The position numbers and the translations under genes were made by a program. From G963677445 sp963677445 (GTDB lineage: Bacteria; Bacteroidota; Ignavibacteria; Ignavibacteriales; Melioribacteraceae), in assembly GCA_963677445.2 (NCBI GenBank), contig CAXXGF010000048.1, forward strand, positions 1 through 64,000: a stretch of 64,000 bases of DNA. Reading direction: 5' to 3'. The notes beneath the pieces are model-generated. The model did no database searches and was not told the DNA's origin. It saw only the letters and a program-made list of their open reading frames with translations. Below, one piece after another: positions 19,096 to 28,973 of the stretch (its first letter is position 1; each line of letters opens with the position of its first letter).

Positions 19096-20544
19096 TATCC
19101 TTGAGCTAACCGATAACTTTTCTTTTTCTGACTCTATCAGCTTATGGATTTTGAATCGCGGCCTGATTATCGGCAACATGTTATTAGCGGGCTTTTTGAC
19201 AAATTTTGCTCCCTGGATTATCCTCAACATGTAGGCGTTAGTGTTGGTGATAAGAGCCTGATTATCCAATAATTCTCTCAATTTTTGTTTGAGCTGAATT
19301 CCTCTTATTTCCGATGATAAATGAATGACTTTTCCCGTTTTGTCAATAAGGAAGAAAGTCGGATAAAAAGAAACATTATATAACCTCTGAATAGCTCCTT
19401 CCGAACCCTCAAGAACATGTGTCCAGGTCATTTTTTTACTTTTAATGAATTCTTTGAATTTCTCTTTTTCGATATCATCACAGCTGATGCTGATAATCTC
19501 AAATCCTTTCTCATGATATTCGTTATAAGCTTTTTTGATTTTGGGTATTTCTCCAACACATGGTCCACACCAGGTTGCCCAGAAATCGAGCAAAACATAT
19601 TTTCCGTAAAACCCGGATAATTTCCCTTTAACATTATTTATCGTGGTGAATTCAAAATCGGGCGCCTCCGCTCCTTTTAACCGTTTTCTCATTTCCGTGT
19701 CTTTTTTGTTTTTTGTTAAACGATCTTTAATAACCCTGTAATATGATTTCGTGAAACCATGGTGATCTTTTTCCGGTATGGATTTCATAATTGAAAGGAA
19801 ATCTGATTCGGTTTTTTCTGTCAAGTCATACATCAATGGATAAAGAGCAAATTTATATTCACACATCATACTGGCTTTAATTTGTTTTATTGAGTCAGCT
19901 TCACCAAATTTAGCAACAAGTTTGTCGTAATTGGCTAAAATATCATCATAAAACTTCTCATATTCAGATAAAGTCTCCGCGCTTTCAAGGTATTTTTTGT
20001 TATACACCATGTGAGCCAGCCAGTTTTTCGGATAAACCCGAAGCTCTTCCCGCAGCGCGCTTAAAACCTCGTCCGATTTGCCAGCCATGATTAAGAAATC
20101 CACACTGCTGAAACGGGCGTTTTTTACAGGAATACCCTTTTCATTACAGATAATATTCACATATGTTTTTTTATCGTTATAATCAGTGGTTTCCCCATCT
20201 GTGAAATAGTAGCTCAATAGTTTTGCGTCTTCGGGAATATCAATCGTAACTTTCCAGGCAGAATCATTTTTTCCATTCTCCTGGTATTTGCTCTGTGGGA
20301 ATCAGGTGAGAGAACATTTTCGAATAATCCGGAAGCTCCCGTCATGGTAAGTCGTTGTCGTACCCCAGTAATCTAATACATAGACAATTTTCAGTGAATC
20401 TCCGAAGAGCTGATTCTCATCCTTATAGATCGCCTCATATGATTTACCGGCGATTGGAAAGTTACCTGCCGAATTCGTTTGTTTTTCGCAGGATACAAAA
20501 ATAATCAAAACCAATACTGACAAGAGAATATTGATTTTGTTCAT
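19063..20544 (-). CDS. TlpA/ResA-like thioredoxin lipoprotein (interrupted by an in-frame stop)
   Basis: The N-terminal piece (20544-20302) begins MNKINILLSVLVLIIF with lipobox FVSC, so the protein is a lipoprotein facing the periplasm. The main piece (from about 20301 to 19063) has a long N-terminal domain and a C-terminal AhpC/TSA-thioredoxin domain with the redox motif WATWCGPC, a GEIPKIKK helix and the cis-Pro region YPTFFLIDKTGK. It should reduce or isomerise disulfides, as in cytochrome maturation proteins. Both pieces are in one frame, separated by TGA at 20302-20304. A pair of compensating shifts around 20280-20340 would instead read ELPDYSKMFSHLIPTEQ, which looks more protein-like. 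The last 11 residues come from the repeat at 18921-19095. It could be an error or a real pseudogene. Confidence 0.75.
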
Positions 20545-21479
20545 CAGTTTCTCCTTTATTTACTCTGTTTAATTTGATCTGCCGATGTGGCCAAAAACCT
20601 CTCCGCCCTCTACAGCAACATCCATAAATACAAAAAACGGATAATAATTGACAAATTATTTTATAAATTATTACTATATGTTATTCTGAATAATTGGACT
20701 TAATTTCTCTGCGGGGAGATGGAATTAACAATCAAGAATTTCAGAACTCCTGACTCCCATCAAACTATTTTGCCTAGATTTCATACACTAAGATACAATT
20801 CAACGAATTTTTTTCGATTTAATCCCCTCATCTAAGGCGCCGAATATAATTCAGGGTGTGTTATATGGTGTACCAGACGGCACACAATATTTATCCGCGG
20901 GAGTGCAATAAATATATTTGCAATAGTCCGCGAATCAATCAGTTACCCAAATATTTTTCTTGATGCGCGTCAACAATACAACATTTTATATTACGAATTG
21001 ATTTCAATAAGTAGTTGTTTTTCCTACCGGGAGTAAGGAGTTCTGAGATTATCGTGTGAAAGCTATCCGGGAATACACGCTCCCGCCCGTGCAAAAATAA
21101 GCTGATTTTTCTTTATCATCAACTTATCAAATTGAGCCAATCATTATAATTCCATTTGCGATACGCCCGGCGCTAATTTAACCCAGGCAAAAGCCATCTC
21201 CTCCTGGACCGTTTTTAATTTTTTAGTATTTCTGCAACCCTGAAATATGGTCCGAGTCTTTGCGCTCATAATAGTCTTTCTGCCTCTGACTAACTTCTTA
21301 TGCCTGCCAGGGTATCTTCAAAATAATATGGGCAATATACACGATAAGTTTCAATCAGGAATTATCCTGATCAGATCGATGGAGCACTTCTTTTTAGCTG
21401 ATTTGTAATTTCTTCGAACACCGCGATTCAAGTGAATATTTCATCGCGCAATAGCGACAATTCTTTGTTGAATTAAAAA
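20545..21479. other. Gene-free region, about 0.9 kb
   Basis: No gene is seen. It carries two of the four GGAGTTCTGA-containing repeats of the window (minus strand 20735-20758; plus strand 21028-21054). The rest looks like decayed or unconstrained DNA. The first part must hold the promoter of the thioredoxin lipoprotein gene, but I cannot place it. Confidence 0.5.
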
Positions 21480-23135
21480 TCATTTTAGCAGTATCATTTT
21501 CTTTGTCTGTGTAAATCCCTTTGTTTTTATCCCATAAAAGTACATTCCACTGGAAAGATTGTCTCCATCAAATATTACTCTATAATATCCTGGTTGTTTG
21601 AATTCATCCACAAGAACCGCTAATTCTCTGCCAAGTAAATCATATATTTTTAACGTTACATTGCCTGGTTCAGGAATTGAATATTCTATTGTCGCGCTCG
21701 CATTAAACGGGTTGGGATAATTTTGTTTTAGAACATAATTTTGAGGCAATTCCAAAAATGAATTGTTTTCTTCTCCAACAGATACTATACTTAAACTTTT
21801 TAATGTGGGATAATTTGCGCCGCTGCCGCCAATAATTTGCCATACATTTGTAAAATCCCAATCGGTAAACGTAGTTTCTATTTTCATAAGATCGGTAGTT
21901 TTTGGGGCGGCCGCGCCAAGGCTGTCCGTGTTTTGATTAGATACTGTGCAGTCAAAAAAATTATTCATATATGTGTTTGTATTACCTTCGCTGCCTAAAA
22001 ACCCTTTAGTTGTAGGATTAGCCGCATTTTCATATATTACATTTCCGATGGAATAACAGCGCTCAATGGTCGCCTCGTAATTCCATCCGCAAAAGCCGCC
22101 AAAATATGTATTGCCGCCGGAACTTCTTGTGGCGTCTCCCCAACAATAACTGTCGCTTATTTTCGCGGAACGATTATTTCCTCCGACCAGTCCCCCTGAG
22201 TAACCGATTCCCCTCACATTACCGGAACTGTAGCATTTATCTATAACTGAAGAATTTAAATTATCACCCACAAGTCCGCCGATATAACTGCCCGATCCGT
22301 TCACTCCCCCAGTGTTGTAACTGTTTCTTACGGTGGAAGATGAATTATTACCCGCAAGACCACCAACATAATTATTTCCCTCCACAGAACCGGAATTATG
22401 ACAATTTTCAATCGTTACAGAATTTGAATTATCCCCTACCAAACCTCCTATATTATCAGAACCGCTCACAGAACATAGAGAGTAACTGTTTGTTAATGTG
22501 GTTGACGTAATTCCACCCACAAGTCCGCCAACACTCTGGAGACCGTTAACAACTCCATGACTATTGCAGTCACTGACGGGGGAAAGATAACTTCTCCCCA
22601 CAAGACAGCCAACCAGACTCGATCCTGTTACTAATCCTGAGCTGTAACAATTTTCAGCGCTGGATGAAAAATCAAGATATCCCGCCAGCCCTCCGACAGC
22701 AGTCCCACCTGTAATATCCACATTTATCATACTGAGATTTGATATTGAGCCGCCATCGCATAGACCAAATAACCCCACATAGTATGAAGAAGCGCGGTCG
22801 ATAAAAAGGTTTTCAATACTATGCCCCTGGCCATCATAATTTCCGTAAAAATAATGACTGCCATTACCGATTGGACAAAAGCCGTCGGCGTCATCCCCGT
22901 TAATAACGCCATTTCCGTCCCAGTCAACCTGGGTTTCATCCGCGTTAAAAGTTATATCGAATGTTTGAATAAAATATTTACCCCAGTGTGAAGATGTGTT
23001 GGAAAGTTTAATTAAATCTTCTGGTGTGCCGATTTTGTAAGGATTACTGCTTGTACCCTGCCCTCCGGAATATTGGGCGAATAAAAAACAGGGAAAAAAC
23101 ATTAAATAAAATACTGATACCACGACCTCTTTCAT
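21480..23135 (-). CDS. GLUG-repeat surface protein with T9SS sorting domain
   Basis: This 551-residue protein starts with a signal peptide (MKEVVVSVFYLMFFPCFLFAQ). The middle consists of about ten GLUG-type repeats of some 30-35 residues with the pattern IENCYSSGxVxGxxxVGGLVG, which form beta-helical adhesin-like stretches. The C-terminal 90 residues are a T9SS sorting module (NYVLKQNYPNPFNAS, then YSIPEPGNVTLKIYDLLGRE, ending TKKMILLK), so it is secreted across the outer membrane and attached to the surface or released. The frame is intact. It stands alone between two gene-free stretches. Adhesion is a family-level guess; no ligand can be named. Confidence 0.88.
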   Translation of the reverse strand: MKEVVVSVFYLMFFPCFLFAQYSGGQGTSSNPYKIGTPEDLIKLSNTSSHWGKYFIQTFDITFNADETQVDWDGNGVINGDDADGFCPIGNGSHYFYGNYDGQGHSIENLFIDRASSYYVGLFGLCDGGSISNLSMINVDITGGTAVGGLAGYLDFSSSAENCYSSGLVTGSSLVGCLVGRSYLSPVSDCNSHGVVNGLQSVGGLVGGITSTTLTNSYSLCSVSGSDNIGGLVGDNSNSVTIENCHNSGSVEGNNYVGGLAGNNSSSTVRNSYNTGGVNGSGSYIGGLVGDNLNSSVIDKCYSSGNVRGIGYSGGLVGGNNRSAKISDSYCWGDATRSSGGNTYFGGFCGWNYEATIERCYSIGNVIYENAANPTTKGFLGSEGNTNTYMNNFFDCTVSNQNTDSLGAAAPKTTDLMKIETTFTDWDFTNVWQIIGGSGANYPTLKSLSIVSVGEENNSFLELPQNYVLKQNYPNPFNASATIEYSIPEPGNVTLKIYDLLGRELAVLVDEFKQPGYYRVIFDGDNLSSGMYFYGIKTKGFTQTKKMILLK

Positions 23136-23832
23136 TTTTATCTCTCTTTGTTATTTATGATTATTTGAATTCAGCCTCGAAATAAAATTTTCACTTTAAA
23201 TCCGCAATCCACTTAATAATTAAATTATAGAACAATCACACACACCGCAGCTCCACCACACCTGCCTCTGCCTGTATAGCACAGCGTCGAAGTAAAACGC
23301 GGGAGAATAACCTTCATTATATTCATTCCACCAAACGTAAAAATATATTTTTAATCTATATCAAATAATACTATCATTCGCTTTTTTAAGCGCTTAATAC
23401 CCCTAATGCAATCAGTCAGACACAAAATAATAAATTAATTGATAATTCGCAATAAAAAAAATAGCTATAAATTCAAAATGCTTATTCTGGTTTACAAGAT
23501 AAGCAAATTTTTATCTTTGCAACTTTCGCATGCCCGGTGGGAAAAGGGATTGACGACGGGAATACCAATTTCCAAACCAGGAAATCCTGATATCCTTTAA
23601 TAATAGTTCAGACCGGAAGTGTTGATAATATAGTGGGGAATTTATCGGTCGCGGCGCTGTTCCGGAAAACGCGCGCAAATTTTGGAAGTCAGGTTTAGCG
23701 AGAGGTTATACGCAACCCCTGGAGATATCACTGTAAATCATTATTTTATCTATAACAAGGGGAGCCAACATTTTATAAAATGCCCTCAAAATTTCACTTT
23801 ATTCCTGATGGTCCCCTGGCTACCTTAAAACA
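23136..23832. other. Gene-free region, about 0.7 kb
   Basis: I see no gene, RNA, strong hairpin or repeat shared with the rest of the window. The right part must carry the 3' end signals of the membrane glycosyltransferase-like gene, but no T-rich hairpin is evident. Confidence 0.5.
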
Positions 23833-25362
23833 TCATTTCAATTCTTCTGGTAACTGAACATTTCTGACTTTATAAAGGAAGTAGTTATCATTATTAAATA
23901 CAGGCTCCAAAAATTCTTTATCATATTTCAAATTACTCATTACATAGTCAATTTTGTAGGTAACGGATGCGGCTACCAGGTTATCAATGTCTTTGGCGAT
24001 ATCATCTTTTATTTTTACCCTGTTATACCATTCATGGATTTTATTTAGATCAGCCGGCACAAATTTGAAAACAACAAATCTGTCTCTTTCGGTTTTTCTG
24101 GTCAATGAGTATTTTTCTTCATTGCTTAATGAACTTCTATTTGTATCAAAAAGGCCAAGAATAACGGAGCTTTTATCGGTTTTAGATCTTATATATTCAC
24201 AAACTTCATTATAGGAAAAATCGTTATAAGATTTTACTTTGTCATATTGGTGTAACGCGACAGTTCCTAATTGCATTGCCGCGAGAAAAATAATAGCGAT
24301 ATAACCAATGGTTCTGTATTCCTCTTTAATGATTTTATAAAGCCATTTGGAAAGAGCGATTACAAAAATTAATGTCGAAAAAGCGTTTATGCGGAATAGA
24401 TAAAATTTCAGAAAAGTCCCGTTTTTATCAAAAAAGATAAAGGGCACAGATAATAAAGTCCCCGCGAATGTAACAATTCCTATAATGTAGAGCGTTTGCA
24501 TCCTGCTATCCGCGTCATCTTTCCTCCTCATATATATAAGCGTTAACATCGCCACGAAGGAAAAAATAATTCCTTTTAGCTGAGTTGAAAATCCGCCATT
24601 AATTAATGTGGTATGATGCGGATTTCTGAACCAGGTATATATCCAGTCAGCGTTTGGTTTCAGATTTGCCGGCACATCAATATTGTTATACAACACCAAC
24701 ACAAATGGAAGAACCGCTATGAAGTAAACAGATAATTTTAATATCAGTTTATAATTAGTTTTTAAATCCCACCTTTCAAGAATTAATATTGAAAGAGCCA
24801 TATAGACAAAAGCATAAAAACCGATCAAAATATGAAAATATGTAGCCAGGATAAGGAACAGGATTGTAAAGTTATACCTTTTTTGAATAGTAAAATATAA
24901 AGCCAGAAAGATAAACAAATAGGCGAATGCTTTTGCTTCCGCGGTTATAAATATCCAGGAGCCGGCAAAAAATGCCTGTTTGCCCAGGTAAAGAATAACC
25001 AGGTGTAAAACAATCATTATATTTTTTATTTTTAAAGATTTATAAATTTTGTGAAGAATTACCGAATAAGCGACAATGAAAAAAAACCTAAAAATAAAAA
25101 CCACCTGTTCAATCGAAAATATGCCAAGAAAAAAACCAACAATATATTGATATAGCGCGCGCGTTCCGGATGATTCTGTAAGAATGAAAGAATTCTTGAT
25201 CCAATCAGGTTCAAAAAATGCTTTTGCTAACTGAAAATAATTTTCTTCATTGCTATTGGGAATAAAATCAAGATAATATACTGAGAATATCAGCATCAGT
25301 ATTACCCACGAATAAATACTCTCAAAATATTTAACAATGTCAATCTGGATTCTTTTTTTCAT
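23833..25362 (-). CDS. Polytopic membrane protein, GT-C glycosyltransferase-like
   Basis: This 509-residue protein has about ten to twelve membrane helices, then a soluble C-terminal domain of about 120 residues that contains a segment EVCEYIRSKTDKSSVILG. An early loop with NSNEENYFQLAKAFFEPDW, rich in acidic residues after the first helix, is where GT-C enzymes carry catalytic acids. The layout suits a polyprenyl-phosphate-sugar dependent transferase or a glycan polymerase-like protein. It lies 19 bp downstream of a GtrB/DPM1-type GT2 enzyme that makes such donors, so the two probably work together to decorate a surface glycan or protein. No specific family name is certain. Confidence 0.7.
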   Translation of the reverse strand: MKKRIQIDIVKYFESIYSWVILMLIFSVYYLDFIPNSNEENYFQLAKAFFEPDWIKNSFILTESSGTRALYQYIVGFFLGIFSIEQVVFIFRFFFIVAYSVILHKIYKSLKIKNIMIVLHLVILYLGKQAFFAGSWIFITAEAKAFAYLFIFLALYFTIQKRYNFTILFLILATYFHILIGFYAFVYMALSILILERWDLKTNYKLILKLSVYFIAVLPFVLVLYNNIDVPANLKPNADWIYTWFRNPHHTTLINGGFSTQLKGIIFSFVAMLTLIYMRRKDDADSRMQTLYIIGIVTFAGTLLSVPFIFFDKNGTFLKFYLFRINAFSTLIFVIALSKWLYKIIKEEYRTIGYIAIIFLAAMQLGTVALHQYDKVKSYNDFSYNEVCEYIRSKTDKSSVILGLFDTNRSSLSNEEKYSLTRKTERDRFVVFKFVPADLNKIHEWYNRVKIKDDIAKDIDNLVAASVTYKIDYVMSNLKYDKEFLEPVFNNDNYFLYKVRNVQLPEELK

Positions 25363-25381
25363 TTTTTCGCTGTTCGTAAAG

Positions 25382-26338
25382 TTATTTTTCTTTTATTTGC
25401 TCAACAATGTATCTGGGTCGCTTTTTAGTTTCTTTATAGAGTTTACCAATGTATTCTCCTAATATTCCCATAGACAACAACTGAATTCCACTAATAAAAT
25501 ATATTGGGAGTGTAATAGATGTCCAACCAGGTACGGTTTCCAAATAAATATAAGAATAGAGTGAATATAATGACAGGAAGATACTTATTATAAAAGTTAG
25601 CAATCCTAATTGAGTGACAATTCTTAAGGGTTTAATGCTAAAAGAGGTAATACCTTCGAAGGCAAATGCCAGCATTTTACTTAACGGGTATTTTGTTTCT
25701 CCGGCAGTTCTTTCCAATCTGTTATAATAAACATTTTTTTGTTTGAATCCGATTAAAGGGAACAAACCTCGCAAAAAAAGATTTACCTCCTCAAACCTGA
25801 ACAATTGTTTTATAACCTCCTGACTGGCTAATCTGTAATCGGCGTGATTATAAACTATTTCTACGCCAAGTATCTTCATAATCCTGTAGAAGGATAGCGC
25901 GGTCTGTTTTTTGAAAAATTTGTCCGTATTCCTTTCTTTTCTAACTCCATATACAATATGGTTCCCTTCTTTAAACGCATCAATCATATCCTCAATTACA
26001 CTAATATCATCCTGCAAATCAGCGTCAATTGTAATTGCGCAATCACTTTTTGTGTAAGCATACTCTAACCCGGCCAATAAAGCATTTTGGTGTCCAAAAT
26101 TTCTTGAAAGTTTGATTCCTCTGATATATTCATTCTTTTCACTTAATTTGCTTATTATCTCCCATGTTTTATCGCTGCTTCCATCATTGACCAGAACAAT
26201 ATAACTGGATTGACAAATTATACTTCTTTCCTTTAAATCCTGAACCAGTTCTGATAGTTTTTCCGCTGTAGTATCCAGAATCTCCTGCTCATTATAGCAG
26301 GGAAGTACAATACTGAGAATTGGTGTTTTTATATTCAT
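25382..26338 (-). CDS. GT2 glycosyltransferase, polyprenyl-phosphate sugar transferase (GtrB/DPM1-like)
   Basis: This 318-residue membrane-anchored enzyme probably moves a sugar from a nucleotide donor to polyprenyl phosphate at the inner membrane. The GT-A domain shows SIVLPCYNEQEIL at the start, LVNDGSSDKTW, RNFGHQNALLAGLEYA and the metal-binding TIDADLQDD. Two C-terminal helices (about 230-255 and 265-290) match the GtrB/ArnC/DPM1 architecture. It is the first gene of a pair with the GT-C-like protein, 19 bp apart. The sugar cannot be read from the sequence. Confidence 0.9.
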   Translation of the reverse strand: MNIKTPILSIVLPCYNEQEILDTTAEKLSELVQDLKERSIICQSSYIVLVNDGSSDKTWEIISKLSEKNEYIRGIKLSRNFGHQNALLAGLEYAYTKSDCAITIDADLQDDISVIEDMIDAFKEGNHIVYGVRKERNTDKFFKKQTALSFYRIMKILGVEIVYNHADYRLASQEVIKQLFRFEEVNLFLRGLFPLIGFKQKNVYYNRLERTAGETKYPLSKMLAFAFEGITSFSIKPLRIVTQLGLLTFIISIFLSLYSLYSYIYLETVPGWTSITLPIYFISGIQLLSMGILGEYIGKLYKETKKRPRYIVEQIKEK

Positions 26339-27390
26339 GATTATTAATATTTATTATTGATAACTTGTTTTCTATTTGAATCGATTTACAGATGATTTTT
26401 TCTTTGTTTTATATTTTTTTACAGGCGCTATCGAAAGTCGACCTGAGTTTGTCAGTTTAACGTGAGTTCGAGATAAGAAAAGAGAAGGAAAAAATATCTC
26501 AGTCAATCTAAAATCAGATTCCTGCCTTCCCTCCACGATGGCTGGCTACAGGAATGACACTTTTTTTTATTTCTGATTTAAAAAGTTGTGTCATTCCGGT
26601 CTGCTGACTGTGTTTTTCGGTTAGCAAAACCGGAATCTAATACAGTATCGCCAAAATCTTTATATCGAACTCACGTAGTTCAATTTATTTATTTCCACCA
26701 AATCAGCGGAATAAAATAATATTATTATTCAATATTACTCAAAGATAATGAAACAGTTTTTATTTTTAGTAATTAATGAGCCCAAAAAGGATGGCAGCGC
26801 CATAAAATTATTAAAAATATTCTTAATAAACCTTCATCATTTTTTGTCACAATAAAAAAATTCTTAAATAATCAAAGAATATTATGGTGATATCATTTTT
26901 TCTCCTCGAACATTCAGGGCCGGTTGAACCTAAAACAAAAGGAATTCTCAAAGAATTTTTTATTATCAGAAACAGGCAAAGCCAGTTTATTCCGTATAAA
27001 GTTAAATTCCACGCAAAAAGGTAAAAATTTCACAAACGCACGCCGGCACCTAATCCTCAGCGACGAATCGAAATCAGCGGCGGGACTTCGACTCCGCTCA
27101 GTCACCTGGCGCCGGCTGAATAGAGGGCGCCGGGTTTCGACAGACTCATTCACCGGCTTTTAATCATAACGGCCAGTATGTATTGGCGTTTGTCAGAGCG
27201 CTCAGGATAATATGCGGATCAGCGTTATATACTTCAACCTCTGATTATTTCTTCGGGCTTTAAACTTACTATTAAAAAATGAGGAATTAACACAAAACAA
27301 TAGACTCTGAGGCATTAAATTGTTATATTGAGGCAATCCAATAAAGCATTACGTTTATTATGTATAAGGTAAATAAAACAAGAGTTTAAA
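26339..27390. other. Gene-free region with a MITE-like element and mixed repeats
   Basis: This stretch of about 1.05 kb lies between divergent genes and holds the promoters of both. It contains the inverted-repeat-bounded element at 26459-26677. The stretch 26900-27165 is rich in CGACTCCGCTCAGTCACC-type and TTCGACAGACTCATTCACCG phrases that look like a dispersed repeat. Both strands of that part are open for 79 codons, but neither translation looks like a protein. Confidence 0.55.
26459..26677. repeat. MITE-like palindromic element, about 219 bp
   Basis: ACGTGAGTTCGAGATA at the left end and TATCGAACTCACGT at the right end are inverted repeats that differ by a 2-bp insertion. Inside, AGATTCC...GGAATGACAC (about 26516-26552) is mirrored by GTGTCATTCC...GGAATCT (about 26587-26639), so the element can fold as nested hairpins. 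There is no ORF inside and no transposase nearby. Confidence 0.65.
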
Positions 27391-28926
27391 ATGAAAAAAA
27401 TCATTTTGGGATTGATTGTCTCAATAGCAGTTTTTTTTACGGCAGGATGCGAGGTGGAAGACGCTCCCCTCCAGACGATTTTTGATAACGGACCGGGATC
27501 GGTCAACTTAATTTCACCCGCGGGGGGTGAAAGTTTCACCTCCGGTTCGGAAGCGGAAATTAAATGGACAAGCAGCCAGGTTTCAGAAGTTAAGATTGAA
27601 TTCAGCACTGACGCGGGAATAACATGGGAACAGATAATCAGCGCGGCTTCTTCCGATACTGCCTCGGTTGACTGGATCATACCGGACCTCTCATCTTCCT
27701 CATGTAAAATAAGAATAAGTGATGTTCGTTATCCTCTTGTTTCAGATACCAGCGAGGGTTTATTCTCTATCGCGAATACACCGGGAATAACACTAACCCG
27801 TCCAAACGGAGGAGAGAACTGGCTTGTCGGATCGGAATATTTTATTACCTGGAATTCCGCCGGTATTGATGATATCAAACTTCAGTATACCACAAACAAC
27901 GGTTCCGACTGGCTGCTGATTGAAGACAGCCTGTCCGCCGCTTCGGGCAACTATCTTTGGGAAGTTCCGGGAACTCCCTCAAGCGAATGCAAAGTTAAAA
28001 TTTCAGACTACACAAATTCATCATTAGCGGCTGCCAGCAGCGATTTCTTTACAATTTCACCTCCCGAACTGATGATTATCGCTCCCAACGGAGGAGAACA
28101 ATGGCTGGTGGGAACCACAAAAAATATAACCTGGAACTCAAGCGGAGTGAACAATATCCGTATTGAATACTCAACAAATAATGGCGTCAACTGGTCGACT
28201 ATTACTGAAGATATATCCGCTTCGGTTAAATCATACCAATGGTTGGTGCCTGAATTGCCTTCCGCGAACTGCCTTGTTAAAATTACCGATATAAATAATA
28301 CCTCAATAAATGATGTTACCGACAATTCTTTTTCTATTGTTACCGCCTCGGGAATCTCCATGATCAGACTTGAAGCGCCTAACGGAGGGGAAAGCTGGCT
28401 TTCAGGCACATCCAAATATATAACCTGGATAAGCGACAATATTTCAACACTTCAAATCTCATTTTCAAGTGATAACGGGGCAAGCTGGTCGGTGATAAAA
28501 GACAGCGTCTCAGCTCTGACCGGACATTTTATATGGGGCCTCCCTGATCTTGAGTCAGATGAATGCCTTATAAAAATTTCCGATTTTTATAATCCCGAGG
28601 TTGAGGATATATCTGATAATCCATTCGAAATAGTAAAACCACGGATAAAACTGGTATCTCCCAATGGGGGTGAAAACTGGATTGTCGGAACAACAAAAAA
28701 CATCACCTGGTCTTCATTCGGTGTCTCAAATGTTCGAATTGAATACTCAATAAATAACGGAAGTGTCTGGACTACCATTCAGGAAAGTTATCCGGCAGTA
28801 AATTCTTCCTATAGCTGGACTATTCCGGGCACACCTTCCAATTCCTGCCTGGTAAGGATAACCTCTCATTCTGACGGCACGATTCTCGACCTGAGTGACA
28901 ATACTTTTTCAATTGTTGGAAATTAA
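27391..28926 (+). CDS. Lipoprotein with five Ig-like NGGE(N/S)W repeats
   Basis: This 511-residue protein has a lipoprotein signal (MKKIILGLIVSIAVFFTAGC), so it is anchored to a membrane from the periplasmic or surface side. The rest is five tandem repeats of about 95 residues. Each opens with PNGGENWLVGT..ITW, continues with IxIEYSTNNGxxW and closes with WxxPxxPSxxCLVKISD. These are the Ser-Thr-rich GPI/KRE9-like Ig-fold repeats common in FCB surface proteins. The frame is intact. It precedes an OmpA-family gene by 47 bp on the same strand and is probably co-transcribed; together they could form an envelope-spanning or adhesive unit. No enzyme motif is present. Confidence 0.88.
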   Translation: MKKIILGLIVSIAVFFTAGCEVEDAPLQTIFDNGPGSVNLISPAGGESFTSGSEAEIKWTSSQVSEVKIEFSTDAGITWEQIISAASSDTASVDWIIPDLSSSSCKIRISDVRYPLVSDTSEGLFSIANTPGITLTRPNGGENWLVGSEYFITWNSAGIDDIKLQYTTNNGSDWLLIEDSLSAASGNYLWEVPGTPSSECKVKISDYTNSSLAAASSDFFTISPPELMIIAPNGGEQWLVGTTKNITWNSSGVNNIRIEYSTNNGVNWSTITEDISASVKSYQWLVPELPSANCLVKITDINNTSINDVTDNSFSIVTASGISMIRLEAPNGGESWLSGTSKYITWISDNISTLQISFSSDNGASWSVIKDSVSALTGHFIWGLPDLESDECLIKISDFYNPEVEDISDNPFEIVKPRIKLVSPNGGENWIVGTTKNITWSSFGVSNVRIEYSINNGSVWTTIQESYPAVNSSYSWTIPGTPSNSCLVRITSHSDGTILDLSDNTFSIVGN

Positions 28927-28932
28927 AAATCA

Positions 28933-28948
28933 GGGGGCGTCAGCCCCC
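28933..28948 (+). repeat. Intercistronic GC hairpin
   Basis: GGGGGC-GTCA-GCCCCC forms a perfect 6-bp stem with a tetraloop between the Ig-repeat lipoprotein and the OmpA gene. No T-run follows, so it may protect the upstream mRNA or tune the downstream gene rather than terminate. Confidence 0.5.
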
Positions 28949-28973
28949 ATTTGTTAAGGATGGCAGCCTGACA

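Noticed and set aside
20867..20890. GTGTG...CACAC inverted repeat near 20870 as an operator
   Set aside because: Only five bases pair, it is far from any gene start and it is within chance expectation.
26914..27163. Overlapping 79-codon ORFs on both strands
   Set aside because: Both lie in repeat-like DNA with CGACTCCGCTCAGT phrases, lack ribosome sites and have no protein-like pattern.
28933..28948. Hairpin before the OmpA gene as a terminator
   Set aside because: No T-run follows the stem and the downstream gene has no separate promoter that I can see.
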